64,000 bases of DNA, from positions 12,501 through 76,500 of the forward strand of contig OX637636.1 of assembly GCA_951802195.1 (NCBI GenBank), written 5' to 3'. The position numbers and the translations under genes are program-made. The notes beneath the pieces are model-generated. The model saw nothing but the letters and a program-made list of their open reading frames with translations, ran no database searches and was not told the DNA's origin. The stretch comes from Tausonia pullulans (Eukaryota; Basidiomycota; Tremellomycetes; Cystofilobasidiales; Mrakiaceae). Positions 1 to 12,297 of this stretch are shown in pieces (within the stretch, counting starts at the first letter, position 1; each line of letters starts with the position of its first letter).

Positions 1-3000
1 ACTGTTCTCCTTTGCATTAGCCGGTGGGCTTGGCCGATCGCGGAGGATATAGATTGCACTCCGTGACCGGCCAATTCTCAAAGACGGAGTCTTTGTCCTA
101 CCCCCTCCTCCCAGTCATCTCAAACCAACCCGCAGCTGACTCCTCGTGTTCCTGGGTGTCTAATGAGCCCGTACTGACGAAGATAAGCTGCGTTTTACAC
201 CCTGTCACTTTGAAAGCCGCGGGTTTCAACTCCTAACCTCGCATTCCCCAGTTGAGTGTGGTCCTTGGTTTGAATAAACGGTGGCCTTTCCGCTCGAGCC
301 TTCTGTTCCTTAGCCCTCAGTCCAGCACAATGAAACGTGAGTACCAAGCGAGTTCCGCCTGTACCTGAAATCGCTCAGTACCAAGTCTGCCGCTTGACTC
401 TCGACTCCTTCCTAACTCCCAAGTTTAAGCTCTCCCTTGCCTTTCGGACTTAAGAGTCGACGTTTCTCTTGAGCCGCAAGGTCCGTACCAAACATCACTT
501 TAAATCTAGAGCTGCATGCCTTACGCCGCATGGAATTGGCAGCTTTGATCCTCCATAATTCTCTTTGTTTTACGGCACCGCCTTGCAGCTGGCGCGCGCT
601 GTGATTTCGAGATGCCAGTGCGTCCAACGCTCGCCTGCGCCTAACCATGTTCACATTTCCTAAGCGCAATGGCCTGTACTTTAATGAGCATAGATTTGAC
701 AAAGGAAAGCGCCAGAAGAAGCACTCACATCAAAGGCAGGGGTCGGCGGCGCTCCAGCCAGGGGTTCGCCGTTCGACTCGCACTGTCCTACAGTAAGCTG
801 AGTGGTTTCTTGACGCGCGCTGACCAGAAAATTGGATTGTCCGCCCGAATTTGACGAGTATTCTGTAGAAAAGAGCTGCAATTCCTGCCAGGCCGGCGCC
901 AGAGCGTGAGATTTGGTCGTCTCAGGCCGAGGGTTCGATTCACGCAGGGGTCGACGAGGCGACTTTCAGTTCACTCACGCCTGGCTTTCTCAATCGTTGC
1001 ATGACCTTAAGGATAGCTCCATGTTGAGTTATGTTGTGCTGTATACCAGCTTGTTCCACTGATGGCTAGTCCCCTAAGTATGCGTAGTTAAACAGAAGAC
1101 TGCGCACGGCAAGGCGGTTTCGCCGCGCGCGATGATACAGTCTGGAAGGAGTCCAAAACCGATCAGTCTCCCAGGGATCGAGTCATCGGTTATTTTTTCC
1201 GTCAGTGAGCACGCTGAATAGAAGTCTGATCGTCGTTGACAACGAAGTTCTCAAGGAAGAGTATGGACCCCATGATCGAGGGCTGAGGATGATGGGTGAC
1301 GGGAGGGTTGTTGATAATATGGGCCTGGACTGCTGGCAGTGGCAGAGGCTCGCTACAGAGAATTGGGCAGGTTTGTCAAGTCCAATGGGTATTTAGAACA
1401 CAGAAGAAGATATACGATCAACTGAGCGTTTTATGGACGAAGGGTGAGACCAATGGAAGGGATTAGGAAGACGAGAAACCAAGGGGATATGGCATGACGG
1501 GAAGAATGAGGAAATAAAGAGTGCGTGACAGTGTGGCGTGAGAGTGACCGAAAGTATGGGAGCCGAGCAAGCAAGGAGTTCCAACACAGGCGCGGAGCCG
1601 AGGTGGCGAGTCCGCAAGATTATGACAGCCACACACACGCGGAGCCAATGTGGTCAATCCGGGAGATCCTGGCATCCTGGCCGGCCTGAGTTTTTTTTAG
1701 AGTTGAGAGAATTTGAAGACTGAGGACTACTATCTTTAGGTCGATGTCATTAGTGAGATCTAGCGGGTTTAGCCTGTCTTTTCAAGCTGAAGCAGGTTGA
1801 TAGCCAGCGCGACCGGTCCTTACCAAGAACATGGTCACCTTAACGAAGTCCTTCCTTCCCCTGCATTTGCCCATTTTCAGCTTGTGCACGCTCACTCTCA
1901 TGCGTAATACACTTTTCAGACTGTTTGGTTTTGCTCGCTACATTGAAGATCAGCATGTAGAAGCACACTGGGCGAAGCCGTGCACCTACGCAGGCGCAGT
2001 CATGGCGAAAAGGACGCCCAAGGGTGCGCTTCTATTCAGGTTTTCGAAGTGATTGATGCGCCCCCCCCCCCCATAACTATATTGAGGTTCTGGGAATGAA
2101 AGCTCTCGTCTCCATGTAAATGACGTGATGGTGCTATGCTGCGTCATCTCACTCTCCAGCGAGCGCCACGTCTCCATGCGCTTACTTGTACAACGGAAGG
2201 AAGCATAGCATATTTCGATAGCTGGCGTCCCAAGTCGACCTCAAGGCGTCACGAGTAGTCAGTAATGCGGTGATCAGACCAGACGATGGGATTCACCTGG
2301 TCGGGCTCGAGCCTGAAGTCGAAGTTGAGCGATGGCGAACGTAGCCTGCATTGCTCGCTTTCGCTCAGGTGGTTAAGGACGTTAAGTCCAACGGAGGGCA
2401 CGGAGAAGCTCGTCGGTGCTTGAAATGAATCTTACGAGAGCTCTATTACAGAGCGCTCTTAGAGACATATTGGACGGACAAGCAGCTCACTCGATTGAGT
2501 GAATTAGAGCGCAAGGACCAGCCAGCCGCGATCCAGGCAAATCTGAGAGGTAATTGATGCACAAAACATCGGAGTCAAGGAAGAACATCATGCAAAAGGT
2601 TTTGTTCCGCTTGAAAATGAACGCTCCATGCATGGTCTCACGTCTCGGCATATACGCTAAAGAGAGCGAAGGGGGGGAGGGGGGCGAGGGCGAGTCGAAT
2701 AGAGATGACGCCGATGAGACAGAGGACCGGTGCATTAGACCAGACCTCGCACACCGGTTACCTGTTTTGACGGCGTATTGGTTGCCAGTCCATATTGAGA
2801 CTCCCTTTCTCCAGTTGGACCCTCAGAACACACATTCGTTTCCCTTAGTGACTCGTCTGGGGACGAGGAGACGGACAGGGCGGGCATCACGGACAAGATG
2901 CTTCTCAGCCTCCTCCGTGCCCTCATCTATTCGCTCAGCCTCGGCCATTTTCATGCGAGACCAGTGTTATACAATGGCCAGTACTCTCTGTCTCCGTCAG

Positions 3001-3143
3001 TAGAGGGAGGCAGCCGTCACTCGGCCCACGACCGACCGTCCATTAGATTCAAGCCATCACCAATGTACTCTCCCCTTCAGCCTTTCGTCACTCCTTCTCC
3101 AACTTCTCTTTCTCCTTCTTCTTCCTTCTTCTCATCCCACTCT
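1..3143. other. Gene-poor left end, no supported gene
   Basis: No reading frame here has a recognisable protein family, and I could not chain exons with consistent splice sites. Base composition is less GC-rich than in the gene-dense part. It holds one copy of a dispersed repeat (about 1343-1531), a C run near 2062-2072 and a G/A-rich patch near 2668-2695. A short open stretch on the minus strand around 2255-2345 reads like protein for about 30 codons and then stops, so it may be gene debris. Nothing shows whether this is subtelomeric, pericentromeric or just a long intergenic region. Confidence 0.5.
1343..1531. repeat. Dispersed degenerate repeat, copy 1
   Basis: This about 190 bp stretch aligns in the same orientation with 28209-28409. 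Shared exact blocks in the same order include CAGAGGCTCGCTACA, TTGGGCAGGTTTGTC, TTTATGGACG, AAACCAAGGG and TGGCATGA, separated by substitutions and small indels. Both copies lie outside genes. I see no terminal inverted repeats, target-site duplication or coding capacity, so the family is unknown. It may be an old non-autonomous element or a fragment of a larger decayed repeat. Confidence 0.7.
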
Positions 3144-3553
3144 TCATCCCCCTTCCTCTCCTCCGGCTCCTTGAACGGCGTCGTCCGTCTGGTACCGGGA
3201 GGCCTCCTTTTTCTCCGGCAGGTAACGGCGAAGACCCGTCCGCGGGTTGGCTGATACATGTGACCAGCAGGCGGCGGCGACCAGTCCCCTTATTCTCCGC
3301 CCGGGACGGAACATGCCAGGCGAGGGGATGACTCACAAGCGAGGATGAGGCCAACGCCGACGAGGCCGAGCATGACAATGAGACTTGCCGCCACGATTTT
3401 CTTCCTGCGAGACAGCGCAGTCGGCCGGCCCTCCGCGGAAGAGGATAAATAAGAGCGACGAAAGCAATGATGGAATGGGACGGTGTGAACAACCTCCACC
3501 ATGGGGTGCCCAAAGGGATGCGTGAGGAAAAGGCTCGAAATGAAGACGTGCAA
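3144..3553 (-). CDS. Possible small single-pass membrane protein, 3' part only
   Basis: On the minus strand an open stretch encodes a basic RRKK followed by a convincing hydrophobic helix (IVAASLIVMLGLVGVGLILA), ending at a GTGAGT donor (exon low end 3337). A possible acceptor TATCAG leads into 3144-3250, which reads NPRTGLRRYLPEKKEASRYQ and a short acidic tail before TGA. The join is in phase. Upstream, other hydrophobic segments near 3500-3660 might be earlier exons, but I could not find a consistent start. No family is recognised. It could equally be a chance open frame in GC-rich DNA. Confidence 0.25.
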
Positions 3554-3866
3554 GAAGTACGAGACGCTTTTCGAAGACTAGGATGTCAGGAAAGGGCTAG
3601 GTAGGGGAAGGATGGCGCCAAAATAGTAAAAAGGCGATGAGCACGAGGGACTCTAGCCGGAAGAGGTAGAGCGGCCTGCCGGGGGCCGCTGGTGAGCGCT
3701 GGGAAGATGGCGTCCCTCGCAGGCGTAGACATGCGTGGAAATACCTCGGTCGGGCAGAGAGACAGGCGTTTGAAGAGATGGACGGTGGTGACTGACGTTT
3801 GCCTCCGCTAGGAGAGCTTTCTCGCTTCCATAATTCCAACCGATGAGCCTATCGGCACGACCTTCG

Positions 3867-3884
3867 CCCCCCCCCCCCCCCCCC
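3867..3884. repeat. C18 homopolymer
   Basis: An uninterrupted run of 18 C on the plus strand in otherwise non-coding sequence between the doubtful membrane-protein gene and the acidic orphan gene. Two other runs of the same length lie in introns at 24692-24709 and 44690-44707. The surrounding 3554-4167 holds no gene that I can support. Confidence 0.9.
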
Positions 3885-4166
3885 GCGCCCGTCCCACACA
3901 TAATGAATGACCTTGCGGCCATGCAACACACCACTGGTCCTGCTTCTGTCGGAGTTTAGTGTACGAATAATGCTATGGGAGAGTCCTGTTGAGCACGATG
4001 CGAGACCAGGGCGCTAGCGATGGTCCCCCCGTCTCTTGCCCGTTGGGGAGACGAAGGCGACGACAATGGCGGAGGCGTCTCTCCAGAAGGCTCGCGGCCG
4101 GGAGAGTGACCAGACCAGGCGGCGTTGATGATGGCCGAAACCATTCATCGAGCGATGGCTCACAGG

Positions 4167-4167
<1 letters not shown>

Positions 4168-4225
<58 letters not shown>

Positions 4226-4232
4226 CGAGAGA
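4168..4232. repeat. (GA)n microsatellite
   Basis: A nearly pure GA dinucleotide tract grading into GAGAGC. It lies just downstream of the stop codon of the acidic orphan gene (4301, minus strand), so it is probably in or just past its 3' UTR. Confidence 0.9.
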
Positions 4233-4300
4233 AGAGAATTAAGAGAAGGAAAATGCGCATTAAGAACAAAGGTGGTACAAATAACGAAGCTAAAGGTTAA

Positions 4301-6795
4301 TCACTCATCCTCCCACTCAAGGACAAAATCGTCCATCGCCAACCACTCATCCGTCTCCTCTTCTTCCACCGCCGAGACCCACTCCCTTGCCCTCTCTCTG
4401 TCTTTCTCTTCCTCCTCCTCGGGAATCCACGAAAAGCTCAAGGGACTCCTCCTCACGGGGTCCACAATGGGTCTGAGGCGTTTCTCTACCATGCGGAGGT
4501 ATTCACCGAGAGCGAGCCAGTCAACCCGCCAGGTGCCGTCGGGGGCAAGCCAGGTCGCGCCGCCGCCGGGGGCGGCGGCAGGGGCGAGGACGGAATAGGG
4601 GTCGTCTTCGTCGTCGGAGTCGGCCTCGTTGTCGGCGGAGGTGAAGTTGGTACAGGAAGAAGACGACGCAGAGGAGAGGGCGTAGATGTCGACATTGTCC
4701 AAGAAGGCATCATCGACAGGGAGAACGACGGCGACGGGCGGGGACGAGGTGGAAGCGCAACGAGTGAGAGGCGTCGCTCGAGAGGCCGCGCTCTGGAACG
4801 TGTCGTTCGGCTGGGGCTTGGACGCGAGGAGGGTGGTCGGTGATAGAGGCGGGGAAGCAACCCGACCGGTGTCGACGGCATCATAGTTGTCCTCGTCGGA
4901 AGAGGAGTCGTCATCGTCGCTGACGACGTCCTCCTCCTCCTCATCGTCGTCGTCGTCGTCGTCGTCGTCCTCATCGAGGAGAATGGTCGTGGTCGACAAT
5001 GGCGGGGGTCCGCTCGGCGACGAAAGGCTCGTCGGAGACCAAGAGGCGGGGTGGATCGACGGCCTCGCCGCCGTTGCCAGGAGATTGAGCTCGAGCGGCG
5101 GAGTGACGGGCAGACGTACGCCGGGGGCCTCGCCAAACCGGACGACGACGCCTCCTCTTACGCGGCTCCGCGCGGGGTACGGCGAAGAGGGGGAGGCGGG
5201 GGAGGTCGGAGAGAGAGTAGCGACAGGCTGGGAGGAGCATGTCGGGTGGGTTGTGGACGGCGACGGTGGTGGCGACTGCTGGGGGAGTGCAATGGCCCCG
5301 ACAAGCGTTGGTGGCGTGAGCGGACCTGCCGAATCTTCCGACTTGTCGGAGGCGTCCGAGAACGAAGGGGAGACGGTGCCGGATGCGTGGTGGTTGTAGT
5401 TGTGGTGGTGACGGTGGCTGTGGTTGTGATGGCGGTTGTGATTATGGCGGGGCAGGCTGTCATCCTCAATGAGACATTCCTGTGGATGGGACACGGTGGT
5501 AGGACACGGTGGCGGGCAGATGGCTGTGAGTGGGGGGGTGGGGGGGTGGAGGAGGGACCGCCGGCGGAGAGCCGGCGGACAAGGGAAGCTCACCTCGTCG
5601 GAGGATGACGAATCACTGTCGCTGTCGTCGCTGCTCTCGCTTCCGAGCGGGAGGGGGACTTTGCAGGCAAGCGTGAGGGTGCCCGATCTGCCGCGCCGTC
5701 TCTGGGTGGACGAAGAGAAGCGAAGCAAGAGAGCCGGGACGGTGGTCAGAGCCGAGGAAGCATGGGCGCATGGGCGCATGAGGCGCGCCTGAGCCGGACC
5801 GCACACCCGGCGGCGGCGGGTGGGGGGACTTACGATCGACGGCGACGGAAGAGCAGGGACGACAGCGGCGGCGTCGGTGGCGGCAGGGAAGAGAGGCGAG
5901 AAGTAGTCGGCTGGCAGGGCAAGGAGGCCTAGGACGGACGGCGGTCGGGTGTCGAGCGAGGAGGACGGGGGCTGGCCCGGGAGACGACGGAGGGGCGAGA
6001 CGCACGTTAGCTCCAGATGTGAAGAAAAAGCGAGCGAGCATGGGGCCACGGCAGAGGCACTGGCGGCGGCGAGCGCCGATCCGCCAGTGGGCCGAAGGGG
6101 ATCCCCGAAGAGCACTGAGCACTCACCCTCAGGGCCTCGGGTCGAGGGGCGGGCTCAGGGAAGACGCCGTCGGCAGAGGATGCGCCGTTCTTGTTTGCAA
6201 CGGCCGCCGGTCCAGGAACGGGACCAACCGTTGCGGGTCTCGCCACATGGACGGAGGGGGCGGTGGGGTGAACAAGAGGAGCAAGGCGGGAGCCAGCCGG
6301 GGAGGACTTCTTCTCGTCGTCGGCGTCGTCGATGGCCTGAGGACACGGAAAAATCTTGGCTGAGCACGTGGGTGGATGCAAGGATGCGCAAGGGACAAGA
6401 ACAGAAGGGTACGAGGCTGCCCCTTACCTCTGAGCAGGGGGCGGGTTCGTCGTTCGACGGGCGTCGGGAGGACCTTCCTCCAGGGCCGTCGGAATGCGTG
6501 TGGACGGGGTGATGGGGGTGGTCCTTGGGGGACGGAATCGGGCGTGTGGCGGGGCGCGGGACGGGGCTGGTGGTGATCGTTGGGGCTGGCAGGTTGGGTA
6601 GTGACTTGGGAAGAGATCGAAGTCGGAGGGTAGAAGACCGAGAGCAAAGCGGGCGCGAGAGAAGGTCAACGGGCGGGCGGCGCGTGGGATCGTCCGCCGC
6701 AGGCTGCGAACGCAACGGCGTCGTGGGCCCGCGGCCGAGGCACGGGACAAGGAAGAAAAAAGAAACCTTACGGGCACACCCATCCTCCTCCGCAT
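4301..6795 (-). CDS. Orphan acidic, low-complexity protein
   Basis: I do not recognise a family. The minus-strand model joins in phase: start near 6795 or 6783 (MRRRMGVP), then exons 6428-6703, 6127-6336, 5834-6059, 5594-5788 and 4301-5479. Introns are 6704-6771, 6337-6427, 6060-6126, 5789-5833 (45 nt) and 5480-5593, all GT-AG. The protein is Pro/Ser-rich. It has a Ser/Asp run, a His/Asn-rich stretch (codons near 5395-5440), a run of nine Asp followed by Glu (near 4935-4975), and a C-terminal part with tryptophans (GTWRVDWLALGEYLRMVEKR) ending WEDE. That C-terminal block looks like the only folded segment. No signal peptide or membrane helix is evident. It is divergent from POL3. The two shortest introns are multiples of three and contain no stops, so they could be retained. 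Confidence 0.55.
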
Positions 6796-7172
6796 TCGTC
6801 TCGCATCAGAGCAGAGAAGACGAGATGTGGATGCACGCCGGGCAGAGGGGGAGGGAGAGAGAGAGAGAGAGAGAAGGATAGACAGAAAAGGGCACATCGA
6901 GGGCCGCTGCGCGCGTGGGTGTGCCACCGACCGATCCAGGCAATCTCATCTGTCCACCCATCCGGATCGCCCCAGCGTCGCAGTGCTGACGAGAGAAGAG
7001 CTCGCTGGCATCTTGGGTTCAAAGGAAGCCGACCTATTGGCGGACAGTCAGAGGACGCGCCCATCGACGCGTCGCCGCGAATGGCCGGAGTGCGCAACGA
7101 GGCGAGGCGAGGAGGGCGAACGACGCGAGTGGACAAGTGCTCACATCCAACCACCACATCGTTTCACGCAAC
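6796..7172. promoter_or_regulatory. Divergent promoter, orphan gene / POL3
   Basis: This 377 bp stretch lies between the start codons of two divergent genes. It contains a GA tract at about 6854-6874 and an ACGCGT hexamer at 7067-7072, about 100 bp upstream of the POL3 ATG. ACGCGT is the MluI cell-cycle box bound by MBF in ascomycete yeasts, where many replication genes carry it. Its use here is inferred from position and target only. Confidence 0.5.
7067..7072. promoter_or_regulatory. Candidate MCB (ACGCGT) upstream of POL3
   Basis: This perfect palindromic ACGCGT lies roughly 100 bp before the POL3 start. In budding and fission yeast the motif gives G1/S transcription through MBF. In GC-rich DNA a hexamer can occur by chance, so only its position in front of a replicative polymerase gene gives it weight. 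Confidence 0.35.
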
Positions 7173-10100
7173 ATGTTAACCGAATCCGCCGAGTCTTCTT
7201 CCAACAAGGAGAACCGTCCGGAGTGCGTCTGTGCCTGCCGGCTGTCGCTATCCAGGCAGAGAACGTGTGGGCGACCGAGCTCAACGGACGCTAACCGATC
7301 TAACCCCCACCTCGCTCTACCCTAACGCGCCGTCAGCGCCCACAGCGAGGAGCCCGCCGCCAAGAAGCGCAGGCTCGACAAAGGAAAGGGAAAGGAGAGC
7401 TTTGCTGATGTTCTCGAGCGACTCGAGGAGCGCGGAGCCGTTAACGGCGAGGGTCCGTACTTGTTCACATCCCCCCTTTCTCTAATGTGTCCTCCTCGCT
7501 GACATCTCGCTCCCTCTCCTAGACCAGGGAGCAGCTGAGACCTCCCAGGTATGGGCTCGTCCCAAAGCTCCGGCTCTCGACCCCAAGAAGGACTCGCTCG
7601 GTGGGTAGGATTCTTCCGGTGGAAAGAGAGAGAGAGAGGGGTGAGAAGCCTGGTGTGTTTGCTGACGCATCTCTCTCTCGCGTCGCTCCGCCCACCGCAG
7701 TCTTTCAGCAGATCGACATTGATGAGTACCTTGAACCGGGAGCTGGACCGAGCTTGAGGATTTTTGGAGTCACTCAAGTCAGCCAGCCTTCTCGCTTGAC
7801 AGACGCGACGCGACGCGTTCAATCAAGCCCTTGCTGACGTGCTCGCTCACCTGTTCCACTAAAGGCTGGCAATTCTGTGCTACTACACGTCAACTCGTTC
7901 CTCCCCTATCTATACGTTGCTGCGCCTCGCGGCTTCTCCAACGAGGACTGCCGGCCGTTCTCAGATGCCGTGAACGTGGGTCGTCGCCGTGTGAGGACTG
8001 CCGCGCCATGCATGCCAGTAGCTCACACACTTCGCCATTCTCTTCCGTCCTAGTCGGCCATCAACCCTCCCAATGGACGGGCGGTCATCTCCACAAAGGT
8101 CGAGATGAAGCGGTCGCTCTGGGGCTACAAGGGCGACGACAAGGTACCCTTCCTCAAGATCACGCTCTCAGATCCCAAGTTTGTTTCCAAGATCAGAGGT
8201 CTGTCTTGTCCATCCTCTTGCTATACTTGAGACGATGGCTGACCTTTCCTCTGCAGGCATCCTCGACCGCGGCGAGTTTGAGTTTCGTGAGATGTTCAAC
8301 GGGCCGACGACCTCGTACGAGTCCAACATAGCCTACACACTCCGCTTCATGATCGACACCAAGGTGCACCCAAAGTTGCCTCCGTGCTCTTTTGTACCCG
8401 CTCCATCCTGACATGACACCGTGCTTTCCTTGCCCAGATCACCGGCATGAATTGGCTCGAGGTTCCTGCTGGAAAGTACATCCTACGCTCTGCGAGCAAG
8501 CACATCTCGCGCTGCCAGATTGAGATGGACATTCGGTGAGCCGCTGGCCCTTTGCTTTTCAGTGGAGGATACCGTCACTGACCTTTCTTGCTAAGCGCTG
8601 AGGATCTCATCTCGCACGCGCCTGAGGGCGACTGGTCGGGGGTCGCCCCGCTGAGAATCTTGAGTTTCGATATTGAATGCGCCGGCCGCAAGGGCGTCTT
8701 CCCCGAGGCGAGCGTCGATCCGGTCATCCAGATTGCCAACATGGTGACGAGGCAGGGTACGTGGAGCCTTGGATCGTCCGCATCTTCAAGCCTTAACTGA
8801 TGATGTCCTTCCACCAGGCGAGAACAAGCCTTTCATCCGCAACGTTTTCACTCTCAACACGTGTGCCCACATTGTCGGCTCCCAAGTCCTTCAATTTCAG
8901 AGCGAAGACGAGATGCTTCAGCGATGGGCTGATTTCGTCGAGGAGGCCGATCCGGACATGGTGATCGGATACAACACAACGAACTTTGATTTCCCGTATC
9001 TCCTTGACCGCGCTAAGGCACTCAAGGTCGTCAAGTTCCCCTACCTCGGTCGCCTGCTGAGTTCGTCGCTGCCGAGCCTCGCTTGCTCGTTCAGTTGTGC
9101 TGATGTTTTCCTCTACAGACGTCAAGACCGAGGCTAAGGACGCTCACTTCAGCTCCAAGGCCTATGGCTCGCGCGACTCCAAGACGATCAACCTCGATGG
9201 TCGACTCCAACTAGACCTGCTGACGGTCATGCAGCGGGACTACAAACTTCGATCTTACACGCTTAACGCCGTCTGCGCCCAGTTTCTCGGCGAGCAGAAG
9301 GAGGAGGTCCACTACTCCATCATTACCGAGCTTCAGAATGGAACGGACGAGTCTCGGCGTCGGCTGGCGGTCTACTGTCTCAAGGTGAGCTCCTACCGCG
9401 GGAAGGAGAGCGAGCGCATCTGGAGCTGACCCCCCATCTCTTTCGCTCCTCCACAGGACGCCTACCTCCCTCAGCGGCTCATGGACAAGCTCATGTGCTT
9501 CGTCAACTACACTGAGATGGCGCGCGTCACGGGCGTCCCCTTCAACTATCTTCTCGCACGCGGTCAGCAGATCAAGGTCGTCTCCCAGCTGTATCGCAAG
9601 GCCAACGAGGACGGCTACGTCATCCCTTCGGTCAAATCGGAGGGTGAGCAGTGCATAAATCTGTCTCTGGTTAGAAGCGGCCACGCTGACTCGCACCCAC
9701 AGGCTCCGACGAGCAGTACGAGGGAGCAACCGTCATCGAACCCGAGCGGGGGTACTACGACGTCCCGATTGCGACGCTTGATTTTGCCTCGCTGTATCCG
9801 TCCATCATGATGGCTCACAACCTCTGCTATACGACGCTCCTCGACAAGGCGACAATCGACCGCCTCGAGCTTGTCAAGGACGAGGACTACATTCACACGC
9901 CCAACAATGGTGAGCTGAGCACTTGGGCTCGCTCGATTTGCTTATGGCTGACGCCCATTCCCACACGTTTACAGACTTTTTCGTCACCACAAAGCGGAGA
10001 AAGGGTCTCCTTGCTATTGTCCTCGAGGATCTTCTCGCCGCGCGAAAGCGGGCAAAGGCCGAGCTCAAGACGGAGAAGGACCCCTTCAAACGTGCTGTGC

Positions 10101-12088
10101 TCGATGGTCGACAGCTAGCTCTCAAGGTCTGTCTCTCTCCCAACGAACTTCAACCATTCAATACTGACCTTCGCCGAACCGATTAGATTTCTGCTAATTC
10201 AGTCTACGGTTTCACGGGTGCGACCGTTGGCAAGCTGCCGTGTCTCGCCATCTCGTCCTCCGTCACAGCATACGGTCGTGACATGATCGAGTTCACCAAG
10301 AAAGTGCGAATCTTTTTTTTCCTCTCCTGTTGTGTGAGGAAAACGCAGATCGCTGACAACGACATCGTGCTCTGCGCAGGAGGTCGAATCGACATACAAC
10401 ATGGAGAACGGATACGATTACGACGCCAAGGTCATCTACGGAGACACGGACTCAGTCATGGTCCGGTTCGGATGTCCAGACATCGAGACTTCGATGCAGC
10501 TCGGTGCGTCTTCCCGTTACGCTCCGTTCGTGCTATTCGGCTCTCTTCTGACCCTACGCTCGCTCGCTCTCTCAGGCGCCGAGGCGGCTGACCTCGTCTC
10601 CCAAAAGTTTATCAAGCCCATCAAGCTCGAGTTCGAAAAGGTCTACTTCCCGTACTTGCTCATCAACAAAAAGCGGTACGCCGGCCTCTACTGGACTCGG
10701 CCGGACAAGTACGACAAGATGGACACTAAGGGTATCGAGGTGGGTAGCCGGGCACTGTTACCGCTGTGTGCTTCCTGAAGAGGGGAATCTGAAGCGTGTC
10801 TCCTCTCTCCAGACCGTCCGACGAGATAATTGCCGGCTCGTCCAGACGGTCATCGAGACGTGCCTCCACAAGATGCTCATCGACCGGGACGTCAAGGGAG
10901 CCGAGGAGTGAGCGTTTACTCTCTTGTGGCGCTTCAAGCTAGTCTGACCGTCCCCGCTTTCACAGGTACACCAAGCAGGTCATCTCGGACCTTCTCCAGA
11001 ACAAGGTCGACATGTCCCAGCTCGTCATCACCAAGGCGCTTGCCAAGGCCGGTGAGTATAGCATACGAGGGCGTCCTTCCTTAGAAGGCGACGGATCTGA
11101 CCTCTTGCCCCTGCTATTAGACTACGCCGCCAAGCAGGCCCATGTCGAACTTGCTGCGCGGATGAAGCAGCGTGATGCCGGTGCGTTCTTGCTCGCTCAC
11201 TCGTCCGCTCCTCCTATGGCTCACTCATGTCAATACTCTCAGGCTCTGCCCCCTCCCTTGGCGACCGCGTTGCCTATGTCATCATCAAGGGTTCTAAGGG
11301 TGCGTCCTGAACGTTCTTTCTCATCTGAGAGACCAGGCTTACCCTCTCCCCCTCTCGCAGGTGCGGCGGCATACGAGAAATCGGAGGACCCAATCTACGT
11401 CCTTGAGAACAACATCCCGATCGACACGCGCTACTATCTCGACAACCAGTTGTCCAAGCCGCTTATGCGCATCTTCGAGCCCATCCTGGGGGACAAGGCG
11501 GGATCGCTGCGTGAGGCGCTTACTTGTCTTTCTCTTCGCGCACGCAAAGACTGACCTTCCCCCGTCCCCTCTTCAGTCGCCGGAGACCACACACGCACCA
11601 TCAGTATTGCGACACCGACGATCGGTGGCCTGATGAAGTTTGCCATCCGGACGGCAACGTGTCTCGGATGTAAGACGCCGCTTAAGACAACCAACAAGGG
11701 TGCGTCGCTTGCCTCCCTCTGCTGCCTGACCTCGTTCCGCCAGGCTGATCTTCTCTCCCTCCTCCAGACGGCGCCGTCTGCAATAACTGTCGACCGCGGA
11801 TTGGCGAGTTGTACCAGAAGCAGGTGGGTCCCTCACTCCTCCCCCACTCGCGTCATTCATTCTCCAGGACTCACCCACCCCTTGCCCCAGCTCCTCCTCA
11901 CCTCGGCCGCGCAAGTCAACTTCTCCCGACTCTGGACGCAGTGCCAGCGGTGCCAAGGGTCGCTCCACCAGGACGTGCTCTGCTCGAGCAAGGACTGCCC
12001 GATCTTCTACATGCGCAAGAAGGCCCAGAAGGAGGTTGGGGACTCGATGACAACGCTTGAGAGGTTCGATCGGGAGGTGGATTGGTAG
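7173..12088 (+). CDS. POL3: DNA polymerase delta catalytic subunit
   Basis: This is the B-family replicative polymerase for the lagging strand, with 3'-5' proofreading. The start ATG at 7173 opens a short exon ([16 protein letters not shown]), followed by an exon with a basic [11 protein letters not shown] nuclear signal. About 25 exons can be chained in phase. Visible motifs in order are: ExoI FDIEC (about 8668), Exo[14 protein letters not shown] (8966-9002), ExoIII YCLKDAYLP across an intron, polymerase motif [10 protein letters not shown] (about 9780), motif [13 protein letters not shown] across an intron (10120-10220), and motif C YGDTDS (10437-10454). Two C-terminal cysteine clusters follow (CLGC..CNNC, then CQRC..C..C; the second is the Fe-S ligand set in yeast Pol3). 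All catalytic aspartates are present. The total of about 1,070 residues matches the family. The protein ends in EVDW at 12088. Confidence 0.98.
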
Positions 12089-12297
12089 GGGATCGTGGGC
12101 CGAATCTACATGTATGCTTGAGCGGTGAGCGGCGTCGTCGAGCCGAGAGTCTGTCGATAGCGAGACCGACACAGACAGACCCGTGCGGAGAGAGGCGAGA
12201 GAGATCAGGTCCGCGCCGACCTTCGCCCTTTTCTCAGCCGACGCGCTTGTTCGACCGACGACGTTCATCATCCGCCTCTCCTCCTCTTTCGCACCCC

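Noticed and set aside
895-955. tRNA-like B box (GGTTCGATTC) near 928-940
   Set aside because: The T-stem would have two mismatches, and no D arm, anticodon arm or acceptor stem could be folded around it. At most it is a tRNA-derived relic.
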